Assembly: GCA_018897155.1 (NCBI GenBank)
Contig: JAHILE010000041.1
Location: 1-16,988 of the forward strand
Length of the DNA stretch: 16,988 bases
Reading direction: 5' to 3'
Source: Nanoarchaeota archaeon
Lineage (GTDB): Archaea; EX4484-52; LFW-46
The position numbers were made by a program, and so were the translations under genes. The notes beneath the pieces were generated by a model. It did not search any database and was not told the DNA's origin. It saw only the letters and a program-made list of their open reading frames with translations. How positions within the stretch are numbered: position 1 is the stretch's first letter; every line of letters begins with the position of its first letter. Shown in pieces: positions 5,985 to 13,648 of the stretch.

Positions 5985-7748
5985 ATGCGAAAACGCATAG
6001 CAGTCATCGACCGCGAAAAATGCAAACCGGATAAATGCGACAAACCATGCATAAGGTTTTGCCCGCGCGTCCGTACCGGCGATGAGACTGTATTCGAGAA
6101 GAGCGGCAAGGTTTACATAGCTGAAGAACTATGTGTCGGGTGCGGAATCTGTGTAAAAAAATGCCCGAAAAATGCAATAACCATCATAAATCTGGAGCAT
6201 GAACTGGACGAGCCGATTCATCAGTACGGCAAAAACGCCTTTCGGCTTTATGGCCTACCGATTCCTGAAAAAGGAAAAGTAGTGGGACTTCTTGGAGCAA
6301 ACGGAATAGGAAAAACAACTGCTCTGCAGATTCTTTCCGGAAACCTTAAACCCAATCTTGGAAAGTTCGACCTGAAAAACGGCGCAGAATGGGATGATAT
6401 AATCGGCCGCTTCAAGGGCAGCACGCTCATGAAATACCTGAAAGACCTGCGCGACGGAAAAATAAAAGCAGTTTACAAGCCGCAGCAGGTGGACAAAATT
6501 CCGCATGCTATAAAAGGGAAAGTCACGGACGTAATAAAGGACGAGCGCGGAATTTTCACGGAGCTTGCAAAAAAGCTTGAAATAGATTCGATTCTTTCGC
6601 GAAATGTGTCTGAACTTTCAGGCGGCGAGCTGCAAAGAGTTGCAATTGCAGCAGCGCTGTGCAAAGAAGCGGATTTCTATTATTTCGACGAGCCATCATC
6701 ATTTCTTGACGTAAGGCATAGAATAATTGTTGCTAGAGCGATAAGGGAAATTGCGCAAACCAAGTCAATCATAGTTGTCGAGCACGACCTTGCGACTCTT
6801 GACATTCTGGCGGACGCCATACATCTCGTCTTCGGGCATGCAGGAGTTTACGGCGTAATTTCCGCGCCATATCATTCACTGCGCGGCATAAACGCTTATC
6901 TTGACGGATTCATAAAAGAGGAGAACATACGCTTCAGGCAGGAGGCACTTGATTTTAAGGCAGGGAGCCAGATATTCAAAGGAAACTACAGTGTTGTGGA
7001 ATATCCTGAGTTCATAAAAAAATTCAAGGACTCAGAATTCTCGCTAAAAGTCGATTCGGGTTCGCTTATGGCGGGCGAAATCGTCGGCGTCTTTGGGGCA
7101 AACGCGCTTGGAAAAACAACATTCGCAAAAATTCTTGCCGGAGAAATAAAGCCTGACAATACTGATTTCAAAGAAGCGGTCAGGATTGCTTACAAACCGC
7201 AATATCTTAAAAGCGATTTTGTCGGAAGCGTGAACGAACTTCTTTCACAAAGCGTCAAAAATTATCTTTCCCAGGAATTCAAAATGGAAATATTGCGGCC
7301 GCTTGAGCTTGAAGGCCTGCTTGAGAACTGCGTCGCAAGCCTTTCGGGAGGGGAGCTTCAAAGGGTTGCAATTGCAATATGCCTTGGCCAAAGCGTTGAT
7401 TTTTACCTGCTTGACGAGCCGTCGGCATATCTTGATGTTGAGCAAAGAGTGCTATTTTCAAAAATGATGCGCAAATTTATCGAATCGAACCAGAAAACCG
7501 CCATGATAATCGACCATGACATGCTTTTATTGCACTATATATCAGATCGCTCAATAGTGTTCTTTGGAAAGCCTGCTTCAGAAGGCCATGCAAAAGAGCC
7601 GAAAGCCCTGAAGGAAGGCATGAATGAGTTCTTAAAAGACCTAAACATAACATTCCGGCGGGAAATGGACACGGGGCGGCCAAGAGCCAACAAGCCGGAA
7701 TCGCAAAAAGACGCAAAACAAAAAGAAAAAGGCGTTTATTACGAGTGA
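5985..7748 (+). CDS. abce1: ABCE1/Rli1 ribosome-recycling ATPase
   Basis: The 587-aa product has the full ABCE1 layout. An N-terminal region carries two 4Fe-4S clusters (Cys 13, 18, 22, 26 and Cys 50, 53, 56, 60). Nucleotide-binding domain 1 has Walker A GANGIGKT at 104-111, signature LSGGE at 211-215 and Walker B ending YYFDEP. Domain 2 has Walker A GANALGKT at 371-378, signature LSGGE at 453-457 and Walker B ending YLLDEP. The Lys-rich C-terminal tail is unremarkable. With aPelota or aRF1 the protein splits 70S archaeal ribosomes after termination or stalling. It is universal in archaea and eukaryotes and absent from bacteria, so it fixes the domain of life here. Both ATP sites look intact. 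Confidence 0.97.
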   Translation: MRKRIAVIDREKCKPDKCDKPCIRFCPRVRTGDETVFEKSGKVYIAEELCVGCGICVKKCPKNAITIINLEHELDEPIHQYGKNAFRLYGLPIPEKGKVVGLLGANGIGKTTALQILSGNLKPNLGKFDLKNGAEWDDIIGRFKGSTLMKYLKDLRDGKIKAVYKPQQVDKIPHAIKGKVTDVIKDERGIFTELAKKLEIDSILSRNVSELSGGELQRVAIAAALCKEADFYYFDEPSSFLDVRHRIIVARAIREIAQTKSIIVVEHDLATLDILADAIHLVFGHAGVYGVISAPYHSLRGINAYLDGFIKEENIRFRQEALDFKAGSQIFKGNYSVVEYPEFIKKFKDSEFSLKVDSGSLMAGEIVGVFGANALGKTTFAKILAGEIKPDNTDFKEAVRIAYKPQYLKSDFVGSVNELLSQSVKNYLSQEFKMEILRPLELEGLLENCVASLSGGELQRVAIAICLGQSVDFYLLDEPSAYLDVEQRVLFSKMMRKFIESNQKTAMIIDHDMLLLHYISDRSIVFFGKPASEGHAKEPKALKEGMNEFLKDLNITFRREMDTGRPRANKPESQKDAKQKEKGVYYE

Positions 7749-7758
7749 ATTCTAAAAG

Positions 7759-7768
7759 TATATATATA
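7759..7768 (+). promoter_or_regulatory. TATA box of the pilin operon
   Basis: TATATATATA lies just after the abce1 stop. A start near 7790 would give a short leader holding AAAGGT ahead of the ATG at 7803. Confidence 0.5.
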
Positions 7769-7802
7769 CCATTCAACAATATATTTACCAAAGGTATTTT
7801 CT

Positions 7803-8057
7803 ATGGTGGAGATAACTGGTAAATCAAAGTATGAAACAGAAGACTATATGCTAACGATGCTTATGATGACTATTGTTTCAATAGTCATTATTGCAAGCCT
7901 TTTTGTGGGTGCGGCAATTCGATTTAACAACCTTTCAATATTTGTTGTGTCGGTATTTTTTCAAATGCTCACTTTAGGCGCAGTGCTGCTGAATGCCATG
8001 TTTTTGGTAAAAATTGAACAAAAATACAATGGCAAGATCATCAAGAAATTGAAATGA
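7803..8057 (+). CDS. Small two-helix membrane protein, 84 aa
   Basis: Residues about 17-40 (MLTMLMMTIVSIVIIASLFV region) and 46-70 form two hydrophobic helices joined by a short loop AIRFNN. The C-terminus is basic (KYNGKIIKKLK), so both ends are probably cytoplasmic. AGGT lies eight bases before the ATG. It is followed after 21 bases by the first pilin-like gene, which has its own GGTGA site, so the three genes probably share a transcript. A role as a membrane component of pilus assembly or anchoring is inferred from position only; I do not recognise the sequence. Confidence 0.75.
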   Translation: MVEITGKSKYETEDYMLTMLMMTIVSIVIIASLFVGAAIRFNNLSIFVVSVFFQMLTLGAVLLNAMFLVKIEQKYNGKIIKKLK

Positions 8058-8078
8058 TCGACCATATTCGGTGAGTCG

Positions 8079-8549
8079 ATGAAAAATAAGGGCGCTGCTG
8101 CAATAATTGCAACGATTTTGTTGGTGATGATGGCAATTACGGCAGCAGGCATGGCATACACTTGGACTATGAATATGCAAAGAGAGATACAAAAAAGCAC
8201 AGAAGATAAATATGCCAGTGATGCTGCAAAAGCAGATGCGAAAATGACAATCCCATCAATGTGGAACAATGCGGGAATGATTGACTTCATATTACAAAAC
8301 ACGGGAACATACACATTCGAGTTAACAAAATTTACAATATATTCAGACGGCATGCCGGTAACCGGTGCAATAACATACAGCATTGGCGCCATACTTAAAC
8401 CAGGCGATATAACTACCGTAAGCTTGACAACAATAACATTTCCAATATATCCGGCAACACCATCACGGACCATAAAAGTCGTTGCTGATACAGGCACAAG
8501 CTATACATACCGATGCGAAATAACATCGGCCTCACAATCATACTGCTAA
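8079..8549 (+). CDS. Archaeal type IV pilin-like protein, 156 aa
   Basis: The N-terminus MKNKG is followed by a hydrophobic helix AAAIIATILLVMMAITAAG, the class III signal of archaeal pilins and archaellins; a PibD/FlaK-type prepilin peptidase should cut after the glycine. The rest is a beta-rich head (about 45-156) with the short 'LQNTGTYTFEL' stretch often seen after the helix in these proteins. Two cysteines close the C-terminus (YRC...SYC, nine residues between), probably a disulfide. GGTGA sits four bases before the ATG. The product is expected to polymerise into surface filaments with its neighbour. No assembly ATPase or platform protein is present in the window. Confidence 0.88.
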   Translation: MKNKGAAAIIATILLVMMAITAAGMAYTWTMNMQREIQKSTEDKYASDAAKADAKMTIPSMWNNAGMIDFILQNTGTYTFELTKFTIYSDGMPVTGAITYSIGAILKPGDITTVSLTTITFPIYPATPSRTIKVVADTGTSYTYRCEITSASQSYC

Positions 8550-8590
8550 TAAAATTTCAAGCAGACATACTAAAAAATTAGGTGGATAAA

Positions 8591-9097
8591 ATGACAGTAA
8601 ATACAGCTAAAAAAGGAATAACAGCGGTGGTTGCCATAGTCTTGCTGCTCATGATGACAGTTGCAGCAGCGGGATTAGCTTATATGTGGATAAGCCAGAT
8701 GCAGACGGGTGCCCAAGCACAAGGAACTGAACAGCTTGGAAAAATTACGCAAACCACTCAGACAGCATATTCAATAGAGACAGTAAATTACCAATCAGCA
8801 ACATCTATGTCATATATTATAAGAAATACAGGTACTCTGCCTATTGACTTAATCACGGCCACAAACAGAGTAGTTTATCTGAATGGTAGAGTTATAACCC
8901 CAACAGTAACTCTTGCCCCTAACGCAGTACTTCAACCAAAGAACGTAGCAACAGTAACAATAACCGGTTTAGCCGCAGGTACGATGGCTGTTGGTTCAAC
9001 AAATACTATAAAAATAGTGAATGACAATGGTGCTAATGTTCAAGCTACATGCACCACAGTTGTCGCAACCGCAGGCAGCGCATGCCAAGGATATTAA
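8591..9097 (+). CDS. Archaeal type IV pilin-like protein, 168 aa
   Basis: The start at 8591 is chosen because AGGTGG lies at proper distance before it; a GTG at 8582 overlaps that site. The signal is MTVNTAKKG, then the helix ITAVVAIVLLLMMTVAAAG, with prepilin peptidase cleavage expected after KKG. The head is Thr/Ala/Val-rich and includes 'IIRNTGTLPIDL', aligned with the equivalent stretch of the first pilin. It likewise ends with two cysteines (ATC...SAC, ten residues between). The proteins are clearly distant paralogs in tandem, probably major and minor pilins. A predicted terminator hairpin follows. Confidence 0.88.
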   Translation: MTVNTAKKGITAVVAIVLLLMMTVAAAGLAYMWISQMQTGAQAQGTEQLGKITQTTQTAYSIETVNYQSATSMSYIIRNTGTLPIDLITATNRVVYLNGRVITPTVTLAPNAVLQPKNVATVTITGLAAGTMAVGSTNTIKIVNDNGANVQATCTTVVATAGSACQGY

Positions 9098-9108
9098 TTA
9101 ATCAAAAA

Positions 9109-9166
9109 TCGGCTTTATAAATTCGAACCTTCTATAAAATACCTATAAAGCCGAGTTCTATTTTTT
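9109..9166 (+). terminator. Hairpin plus T-run after the pilin operon
   Basis: TCGGCTTTATA (9109-9119) is an exact reverse complement of 9144-9154 (11 bp, 24-base loop), and TTTTTT follows at about 9161-9166. Archaeal termination depends mainly on the T-run; the stem may protect the 3' end. Confidence 0.5.
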
Positions 9167-9167
9167 A

Positions 9168-9575
9168 ACTAGATTCACTGAAAGGGTAACTCAATGCGTC
9201 GTCTTGAAGATAATATATGCACATCCAATTGTTCGTATGAACACAGTAATGATTGTTTTATGGACTATATTTAAGCCATAAGAGACCATATATTGTATTG
9301 AGTATGAGTACAGCGAAGGATTTGTTGTAGTGATAGCTCCCTATTTTGAGAGACGTGTCGTATGATATTGGGTTGCGTCGCGATGATCATATCCATTTGT
9401 GTGCTACTGTATTTGTAGAATTGATACATATTATAGCCAAAATTCTTCGCGGAAGATAGACCGTTATCCATATTTGGAAATTTCGCGGATAAAAAGAGGC
9501 AAGCACAAATAGATGCGCTATAACCCATCATCCCACTAATCTATTGTAATGGCAAGCACTATTTGATATTCGCCC
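9168..9575. other. Gene-poor region between convergent surface genes
   Basis: Two weak frames occur: a 26-codon frame (9194-9274, plus) with AGGGT upstream and three cysteines, and an 86-codon frame (9271-9531, minus) without recognisable similarity or a clear promoter. Composition differs from the neighbouring genes. I see no tRNA, repeat array or insertion-sequence ends. It may be a decayed gene or a non-coding RNA. Confidence 0.35.
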
Positions 9576-11570
9576 TTAAACGCCTGGATTGTCGGGAGTA
9601 GTTGGCGGCGCATCAGCCAAAGCATCCTTATCATCATTATCAGGCATATAAGACGTTGCAATGATTATCACTACAATAACAAGAATTATTACAATGACGA
9701 TAACACTGAGGCTTATACCGCCGCCCGAATCAGAATCGCCTTTATCAGAGTCACTTATGCTGCCAAGCAAGGAATTAGATTCATCAGCTTTTCGTTGAGC
9801 ACTCATAATGTCTGCATTCAAAAGATTAAAAGAGTCATTTAATTGCAAGAATTTTTCACGGGCTTCAGCCGGGTTTTCAGAAGAATATATCGAATAAATA
9901 TCGGATATATCTGATTTCATGCGCTCCAATTCGACATTATACTTAGTCACATCAACTCCTTTTAGACTTAAATTTTGAATCTGCGATGATATGTTGGGTA
10001 TAGCTAAATCAACTGCATCAAACTCCGGATAGAAATCATAATATGTCGTTACCTCCACCAAAAAAGTAGAAGAATATGTACTAAGGCTCAAAGTGATATT
10101 TGTTTTTAACACGCCAGAAACGCTCGGAAATGCATATATTGTAAGATAAGACGCTTCAGAATTCGATATCATCACAGGCGCTTTCGCCTGAATACTCATC
10201 GCAACATCATCTGGAACTTTCGCAGTAACTCCATATACATTATAAAGTGCTCTTGTTTTAAGAGGTACTTTAACAACTGTCGGCTTGTCCTTTATTGTTT
10301 TTATATGGAGTACATTATTCTTTAAAACGGTACTATTAGGATCTATGATTACCAAACCGTTGGAATCAGCAGTAGAAAACTGCAACAAATAGTCGTCCGT
10401 ATTGATAGCATTATCGAGGCTTTTACATCGAATATAAAACAAGTACGTGGTTTTATCAGAAAGCGAAACTGTTGTATTATGCGTATTATTTTCTGCAGCG
10501 ATAAAATAATTAGCCATAGACTCAAAACTTGTATTCGGAGTTGTTGAATATCTACAATTTGCTTGTTTATCTGTTTTTATGCTTATCACATCATTAAATT
10601 TTCCGCTTAGCAATGGCGCAACCAGCATTTTATTATTTTCAGGCACTGTTGAGATAATTTTTGGCGCTGAAGGAGTATTGGCTGTAAAAACAGCAGATGC
10701 TGAATTCATATTGCCTGCTGCATCACTCACCCAGATCGTAATTGTTGTTTTATTATTGTATATTGGAAGAAATGTGATATTCTCGCAACCAAATATTGTA
10801 GTGTTTATGGAGTTGTACTCATACGAACATGTAATGGGAGCTGCATCGCTGGCAACATAGTCCAACGATATTGATACCGAATCATAAACAGCATCTTGTA
10901 CAGGCGAAATAATGGATAGTGACGGTTTGGTAATATCGTAGATTATGGAACGAACATCACCTTTGATGAAGTTTGTCGCAGAATTATTTGCCCAAACATA
11001 ATAAGTATATTTTCCAGGCGTGGGCATTTCAAAAGTATACATCCAAAGTATTCCTGAAGCATGGCGGTATATATTATCGGCGCCATTCCAATTGATTATC
11101 GTCGTATCAATATAGCTATCCAAAACATTACCACTTATTGTGGTCCAGTTTTCTTTTGTATATGCATTATTTTCCGGCGTTGGCGGTGCATAGTTAATCA
11201 GCGGGCGTGAGGTGTGTACGAAAACCCAATCAGATATTGTTCCAAGACCTTCTTCATTGATTGTATTTACCGCAGTAACCTTGAAAGTATAATTTCCGCC
11301 AGAAGATCCTGAAAAGAGAAATGTTGTTGGCGTCGTGTTCGAACCAACAAGAATTGGGTTTCCGCCTGAAGCATAATTCAAATAAATATTGTAGCGCAAA
11401 ATCTCTTCATTTGTAACCGGATCCCAGTTCACGGTGAAAACGCCATTATTGTCAAAAGGCGGATTTTCATTTCCTGTGAACCAAACCAATGGAGGTGCAT
11501 CTGGAAGGGCGGATACAAAAGGAACAACAAGCAATAAAGAAAACAAGGCAATGAAAAAAAGCTTTCTCAT
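9576..11570 (-). CDS. Fn3/Ig-like surface protein with C-terminal membrane anchor, 664 aa
   Basis: This is a paralog of the 756-aa protein. The signal peptide covers residues 1-21 (ending PFVSA), a fibronectin-type-III-like domain about 27-117, and further beta-sandwich domains lie to about 515. A helical segment covers 525-600, a Gly/Ser/Asp linker follows, the membrane helix is at about 620-640 and the tail is acidic and Pro-rich. Shared landmarks include FLFSG/FIFSG, SDWVFV/SDWMFV and INWNGA/LNWNGA. Cys 248, 262, 339 and 382 match the paralog in spacing. It lacks the roughly 76-residue block inserted in the second domain of the paralog. NxS/T sequons are frequent. Likely role: surface-layer or adhesion protein. 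Confidence 0.85.
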   Translation of the reverse strand: MRKLFFIALFSLLLVVPFVSALPDAPPLVWFTGNENPPFDNNGVFTVNWDPVTNEEILRYNIYLNYASGGNPILVGSNTTPTTFLFSGSSGGNYTFKVTAVNTINEEGLGTISDWVFVHTSRPLINYAPPTPENNAYTKENWTTISGNVLDSYIDTTIINWNGADNIYRHASGILWMYTFEMPTPGKYTYYVWANNSATNFIKGDVRSIIYDITKPSLSIISPVQDAVYDSVSISLDYVASDAAPITCSYEYNSINTTIFGCENITFLPIYNNKTTITIWVSDAAGNMNSASAVFTANTPSAPKIISTVPENNKMLVAPLLSGKFNDVISIKTDKQANCRYSTTPNTSFESMANYFIAAENNTHNTTVSLSDKTTYLFYIRCKSLDNAINTDDYLLQFSTADSNGLVIIDPNSTVLKNNVLHIKTIKDKPTVVKVPLKTRALYNVYGVTAKVPDDVAMSIQAKAPVMISNSEASYLTIYAFPSVSGVLKTNITLSLSTYSSTFLVEVTTYYDFYPEFDAVDLAIPNISSQIQNLSLKGVDVTKYNVELERMKSDISDIYSIYSSENPAEAREKFLQLNDSFNLLNADIMSAQRKADESNSLLGSISDSDKGDSDSGGGISLSVIVIVIILVIVVIIIATSYMPDNDDKDALADAPPTTPDNPGV

Positions 11571-11590
11571 ACCATTATTTTGAACAAGTC

Positions 11591-11602
11591 TTTATTTATA
11601 GT
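11591..11602 (-). promoter_or_regulatory. TATA box of the 664-aa surface protein gene
   Basis: On the minus strand the box reads CTATAAATAAA, centred about 26 bases before the ATG at 11570. No ribosome-binding site is present, consistent with a leaderless mRNA. Confidence 0.55.
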
Positions 11603-11700
11603 TTACTCGAGTATACGAATACCTACCAATGCATGCACTCAGACCGATTGCTTGCTTTTCTTGCCCAAAAGCTTAAATCATTCCTCTTTCAAATAGTGCT

Positions 11701-11898
11701 ATGGCACTCCTAATGGACAAAATCATGGATGAAAAATACGAACTCAGGAAAAAAAGTCTCGACCAGAAAAAAGCCGAAACCTTAAAAGGCAAACCTGAAA
11801 ACAAAAGCGACGCCGAATGGAATGAATACATCAGAAAAAAAGCAATTGAGGATATGCGAAAAGCCGGCGCGAAACTCGCATCCGCAAGCAAGAACTAG
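11701..11898 (+). CDS. Small charged helical protein, 65 aa
   Basis: The product begins MALLMDKIMDEKYEL and is almost wholly charged and helical (about 40% Lys/Glu/Asp/Arg), with a WNEYIRKKAIEDMRK helix near the end. No domain is recognised. A TATA-like GCTTAAAT (11671-11678) sits about 26 bases before the ATG, matching the leaderless pattern of the window, which supports a real gene. It could be a small nucleic-acid or ribosome-associated protein, but nothing shows this directly. Confidence 0.6.
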   Translation: MALLMDKIMDEKYELRKKSLDQKKAETLKGKPENKSDAEWNEYIRKKAIEDMRKAGAKLASASKN

Positions 11899-11923
11899 GT
11901 AATTCGTATCATGCCACTCCGTC

Positions 11924-12122
11924 ATGGAAATTCTTCGAGAATTTCGATATGCTCGAAAGCCTAGAGCGAAGCGAAAGGATTTCCAAGTTTTTGAACCCAA
12001 CGAATTTTGTGAATGGCTTAAAATGGCAAGCTTTTTGAGCAAAGCTCAAAAAACTAGAGCAAGCAAAGATTGTGAAAGGATTTTAAGCGAAGCTCAAAAG
12101 CTTCGAGTTTGCAACAGCAAAC
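11924..12122. repeat. Cluster of short perfect hairpins with GCGAAGC mini-hairpins
   Basis: Within 200 bases there are four exact stem-loops: 11927-11934/11938-11945 (8 bp, 3-base loop), 12032-12040/12044-12052 (9 bp, AAA loop), 12088-12094/12099-12105 (7 bp) and 12107-12112/12117-12122 (6 bp). An outer pair, 11925-11931/11979-11985, encloses the first. GCGAAGC, known as an unusually stable DNA mini-hairpin, occurs at 11966-11972 and 12087-12093. These look like palindromic repeat units inserted or amplified here. Confidence 0.6.
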
Positions 12123-12160
12123 GAGATGATTTTAACCCAAATCAAATGGAGAATGATTAA
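11924..12160 (+). CDS. Doubtful 78-aa frame across the hairpin cluster
   Basis: An open frame crosses all the hairpins and ends two bases before the next gene. The product is Arg/Lys-rich and contains a degenerate internal repeat (FLSKAQKTR and ILSEAQKLR) that mirrors the repeated hairpins. No promoter or ribosome-binding site is clear. It may be a protein shaped by in-frame palindromic repeats, or simply an open frame produced by them. Confidence 0.3.
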   Translation: MEILREFRYARKPRAKRKDFQVFEPNEFCEWLKMASFLSKAQKTRASKDCERILSEAQKLRVCNSKRDDFNPNQMEND

Positions 12161-12162
12161 AA

Positions 12163-12489
12163 ATGGATATCAAAGCAGGTGAAGCGCTTCACAGATTTGT
12201 TGTTTTCCAGACAGAAGACGGAAAACAGATAAAAGTAGTCTCAAAACGCCTGAAAGATAAACGAATAGCGGCAGAATTAGTAATAGTAACAGAAGCCGGC
12301 CAGGATATCCATAAATTCGTAGATTCTGCAAACAATTCCGAAACATTTGATGCGAATCATTTTGATGAAGTGCTGAACAACCTCAAGAAAATAGAGAACG
12401 GCCAGTTCAAGAAAGTTGCCCAGAAAAAATTTCTCGGAATGTGGAACTTTACTGATGCGCGCGAAATACCTGTTGAAGACTTAATTTAG
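12163..12489 (+). CDS. Hypothetical soluble protein, 108 aa
   Basis: The product begins MDIKAGEALHRFVVF and has an N-terminal half of alternating strands (FVVFQTEDGKQIKVVSK, then AAELVIV) followed by a helical region and a short C-terminal strand. It has no signal peptide, membrane helix or cysteine. I do not recognise a family. GGAG lies about 11 bases before the ATG, and the gene starts two bases after the doubtful 78-aa frame. Its stop overlaps the end of the convergent ThiI-like gene by four bases. Balanced composition and a beta-rich pattern make it a credible gene. Confidence 0.65.
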   Translation: MDIKAGEALHRFVVFQTEDGKQIKVVSKRLKDKRIAAELVIVTEAGQDIHKFVDSANNSETFDANHFDEVLNNLKKIENGQFKKVAQKKFLGMWNFTDAREIPVEDLI

Positions 12490-13133
12490 CCCCGAATCTC
12501 AACAATTTTGATTCCCTTGACAGCTGTTTTGACAGCTTCTTTATAATCCCACGCGCTCTCGATTTCTAAAATGTCGCGCAAATCAGCAGAAGTAGAAGGC
12601 TTTTCAGGAGTGATTGTGCAGCAGACCGCAGGCTGTATTGAAAGCGCGAATGTGCCTATATCCTTTGCGATTTTTTCAATCTCTATCTTATCAAGCCCAA
12701 GAAGCGGCCGAAGCACAGGAAGCCGTATTGTCTCTGTTGTCACCTGCATATTCGAAAGAGTCTGGCTCGCTTTCTGCCCCATAGCCTCGCCGGTTATCAC
12801 GCCTTTGGCACATTCCATTATTGCGATTCTTTCCGCTATGCGCAGCATCATCCGCCTGCAGAAAACGCAGGTCATTTTGCGCGGCGTGTTCTTAAGTATC
12901 GCTATCTGGGTTTCGCCGTTTGGGACAAGATACACTTTAAGAGGTTTTTTTGAAAAAGATGCGATTCGGGCAATCACATCAAGCGCGCGCTTCTTCGTAG
13001 TTTCACCCGAAAAAGAAGAATTGTCACAGTATACAGGAATAATTTCTACGCCTTCGCGCTGCACAAGATACGCTGCAACAACGCTATCAATGCCTCCAGA
13101 TATAAGTGCAATGGCTTTTGCAGTTTTTTTCAT
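12486..13133 (-). CDS. ThiI-like PP-loop sulfurtransferase without THUMP domain
   Basis: The 215-aa product corresponds to the C-terminal half of ThiI, the enzyme that adenylates and thiolates U8 of tRNA (s4U). The ATP-binding PP-loop SGGIDS is at residues 12-17, a CxxC (Cys 89, Cys 92) precedes RRMM, the family stretch GEAMGQKASQTLSNM is at 115-129, and Cys 171-172 lies in the region of the catalytic cysteine, followed by PEKPST. Standard ThiI is about 370 aa or more because of N-terminal NFLD/THUMP domains that hold the tRNA; these are absent and no upstream remnant is seen. A separate THUMP protein might supply them, or the target may differ. A TATA box lies about 26 bases before the ATG. 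Confidence 0.82.
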   Translation of the reverse strand: MKKTAKAIALISGGIDSVVAAYLVQREGVEIIPVYCDNSSFSGETTKKRALDVIARIASFSKKPLKVYLVPNGETQIAILKNTPRKMTCVFCRRMMLRIAERIAIMECAKGVITGEAMGQKASQTLSNMQVTTETIRLPVLRPLLGLDKIEIEKIAKDIGTFALSIQPAVCCTITPEKPSTSADLRDILEIESAWDYKEAVKTAVKGIKIVEIRG

Positions 13134-13153
13134 AAATATGTATTAAATTAGAA

Positions 13154-13162
13154 ATTTATATC
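13154..13162 (-). promoter_or_regulatory. TATA box of the ThiI-like gene
   Basis: Minus-strand ATATAAATT is centred about 26 bases upstream of the ATG at 13133, consistent with leaderless transcription. Confidence 0.5.
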
Positions 13163-13185
13163 GTTGAATAACGGCTTTAGCCACA

Positions 13186-13617
13186 TTATTTTTTTTCGGA
13201 GGCATCATTTTTACTTTTAAAAAGCATTGAAAAGAGGCTCTCTGCCTGGCCGCCTTCGGTGCAAACGTTTTCATAGGCATAAAACTCGCCGTCTTCACAC
13301 AAAACATAGTTTACGTTATCAGGTGTGATGTACATATAGCCCATATTCGGGGGATTGCATACCTCCACAGTATTTTGAATAAATGTAAATGATCCGTTTA
13401 TCCGGCTTTCAAGAAAAGCTGCGGCATCATCTCTTGATAATATGAGCGTACCTTCTGATGAAACAAGAACAGGCTTCTGCACACAATTATTCAGAACATC
13501 CGGACTGTTTGATTGAAATATGCTGTATGTTGTGCTGATCACTGCAAAAAATGCCGCAACACCTACTGAAACAAGTATAATTTTTATTATCCGATTATCC
13601 ATTTGCCCAAGTTTCAT
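13186..13617 (-). CDS. Membrane-anchored extracytoplasmic protein, 143 aa
   Basis: A basic N-terminus (MKLGQMDNRIIK) is followed by one hydrophobic helix (about residues 11-31), with no obvious cleavage site, so it is probably a signal anchor. The outside part has four cysteines (NNC, EVC, LCE, NVC contexts), likely two disulfides, and ends in a Lys/Glu tail. The strand-rich middle (VLVSSEGTLILSRDDAAAFL) is not a domain I recognise. The ATG at 13617 is favoured over an internal one at 13602 because TATATA at 13641-13646 lies about 26 bases before it. That box sits just past the 3' end of the HTH-CBS gene. Confidence 0.7.
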   Translation of the reverse strand: MKLGQMDNRIIKIILVSVGVAAFFAVISTTYSIFQSNSPDVLNNCVQKPVLVSSEGTLILSRDDAAAFLESRINGSFTFIQNTVEVCNPPNMGYMYITPDNVNYVLCEDGEFYAYENVCTEGGQAESLFSMLFKSKNDASEKK

Positions 13618-13648
13618 ATATTTCTTTGGGCGAAAAAGAATATATACT

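Noticed and set aside
9271-9531. 86-aa minus-strand frame between the surface genes
   Set aside because: It has no recognisable similarity, clear promoter or domain pattern, and its composition differs from neighbours; kept only as a note under the intergenic region.
12571-13146. 191-aa plus-strand frame opposite the ThiI-like gene
   Set aside because: It is a shadow: the minus strand encodes clear PP-loop motifs with a matching promoter.
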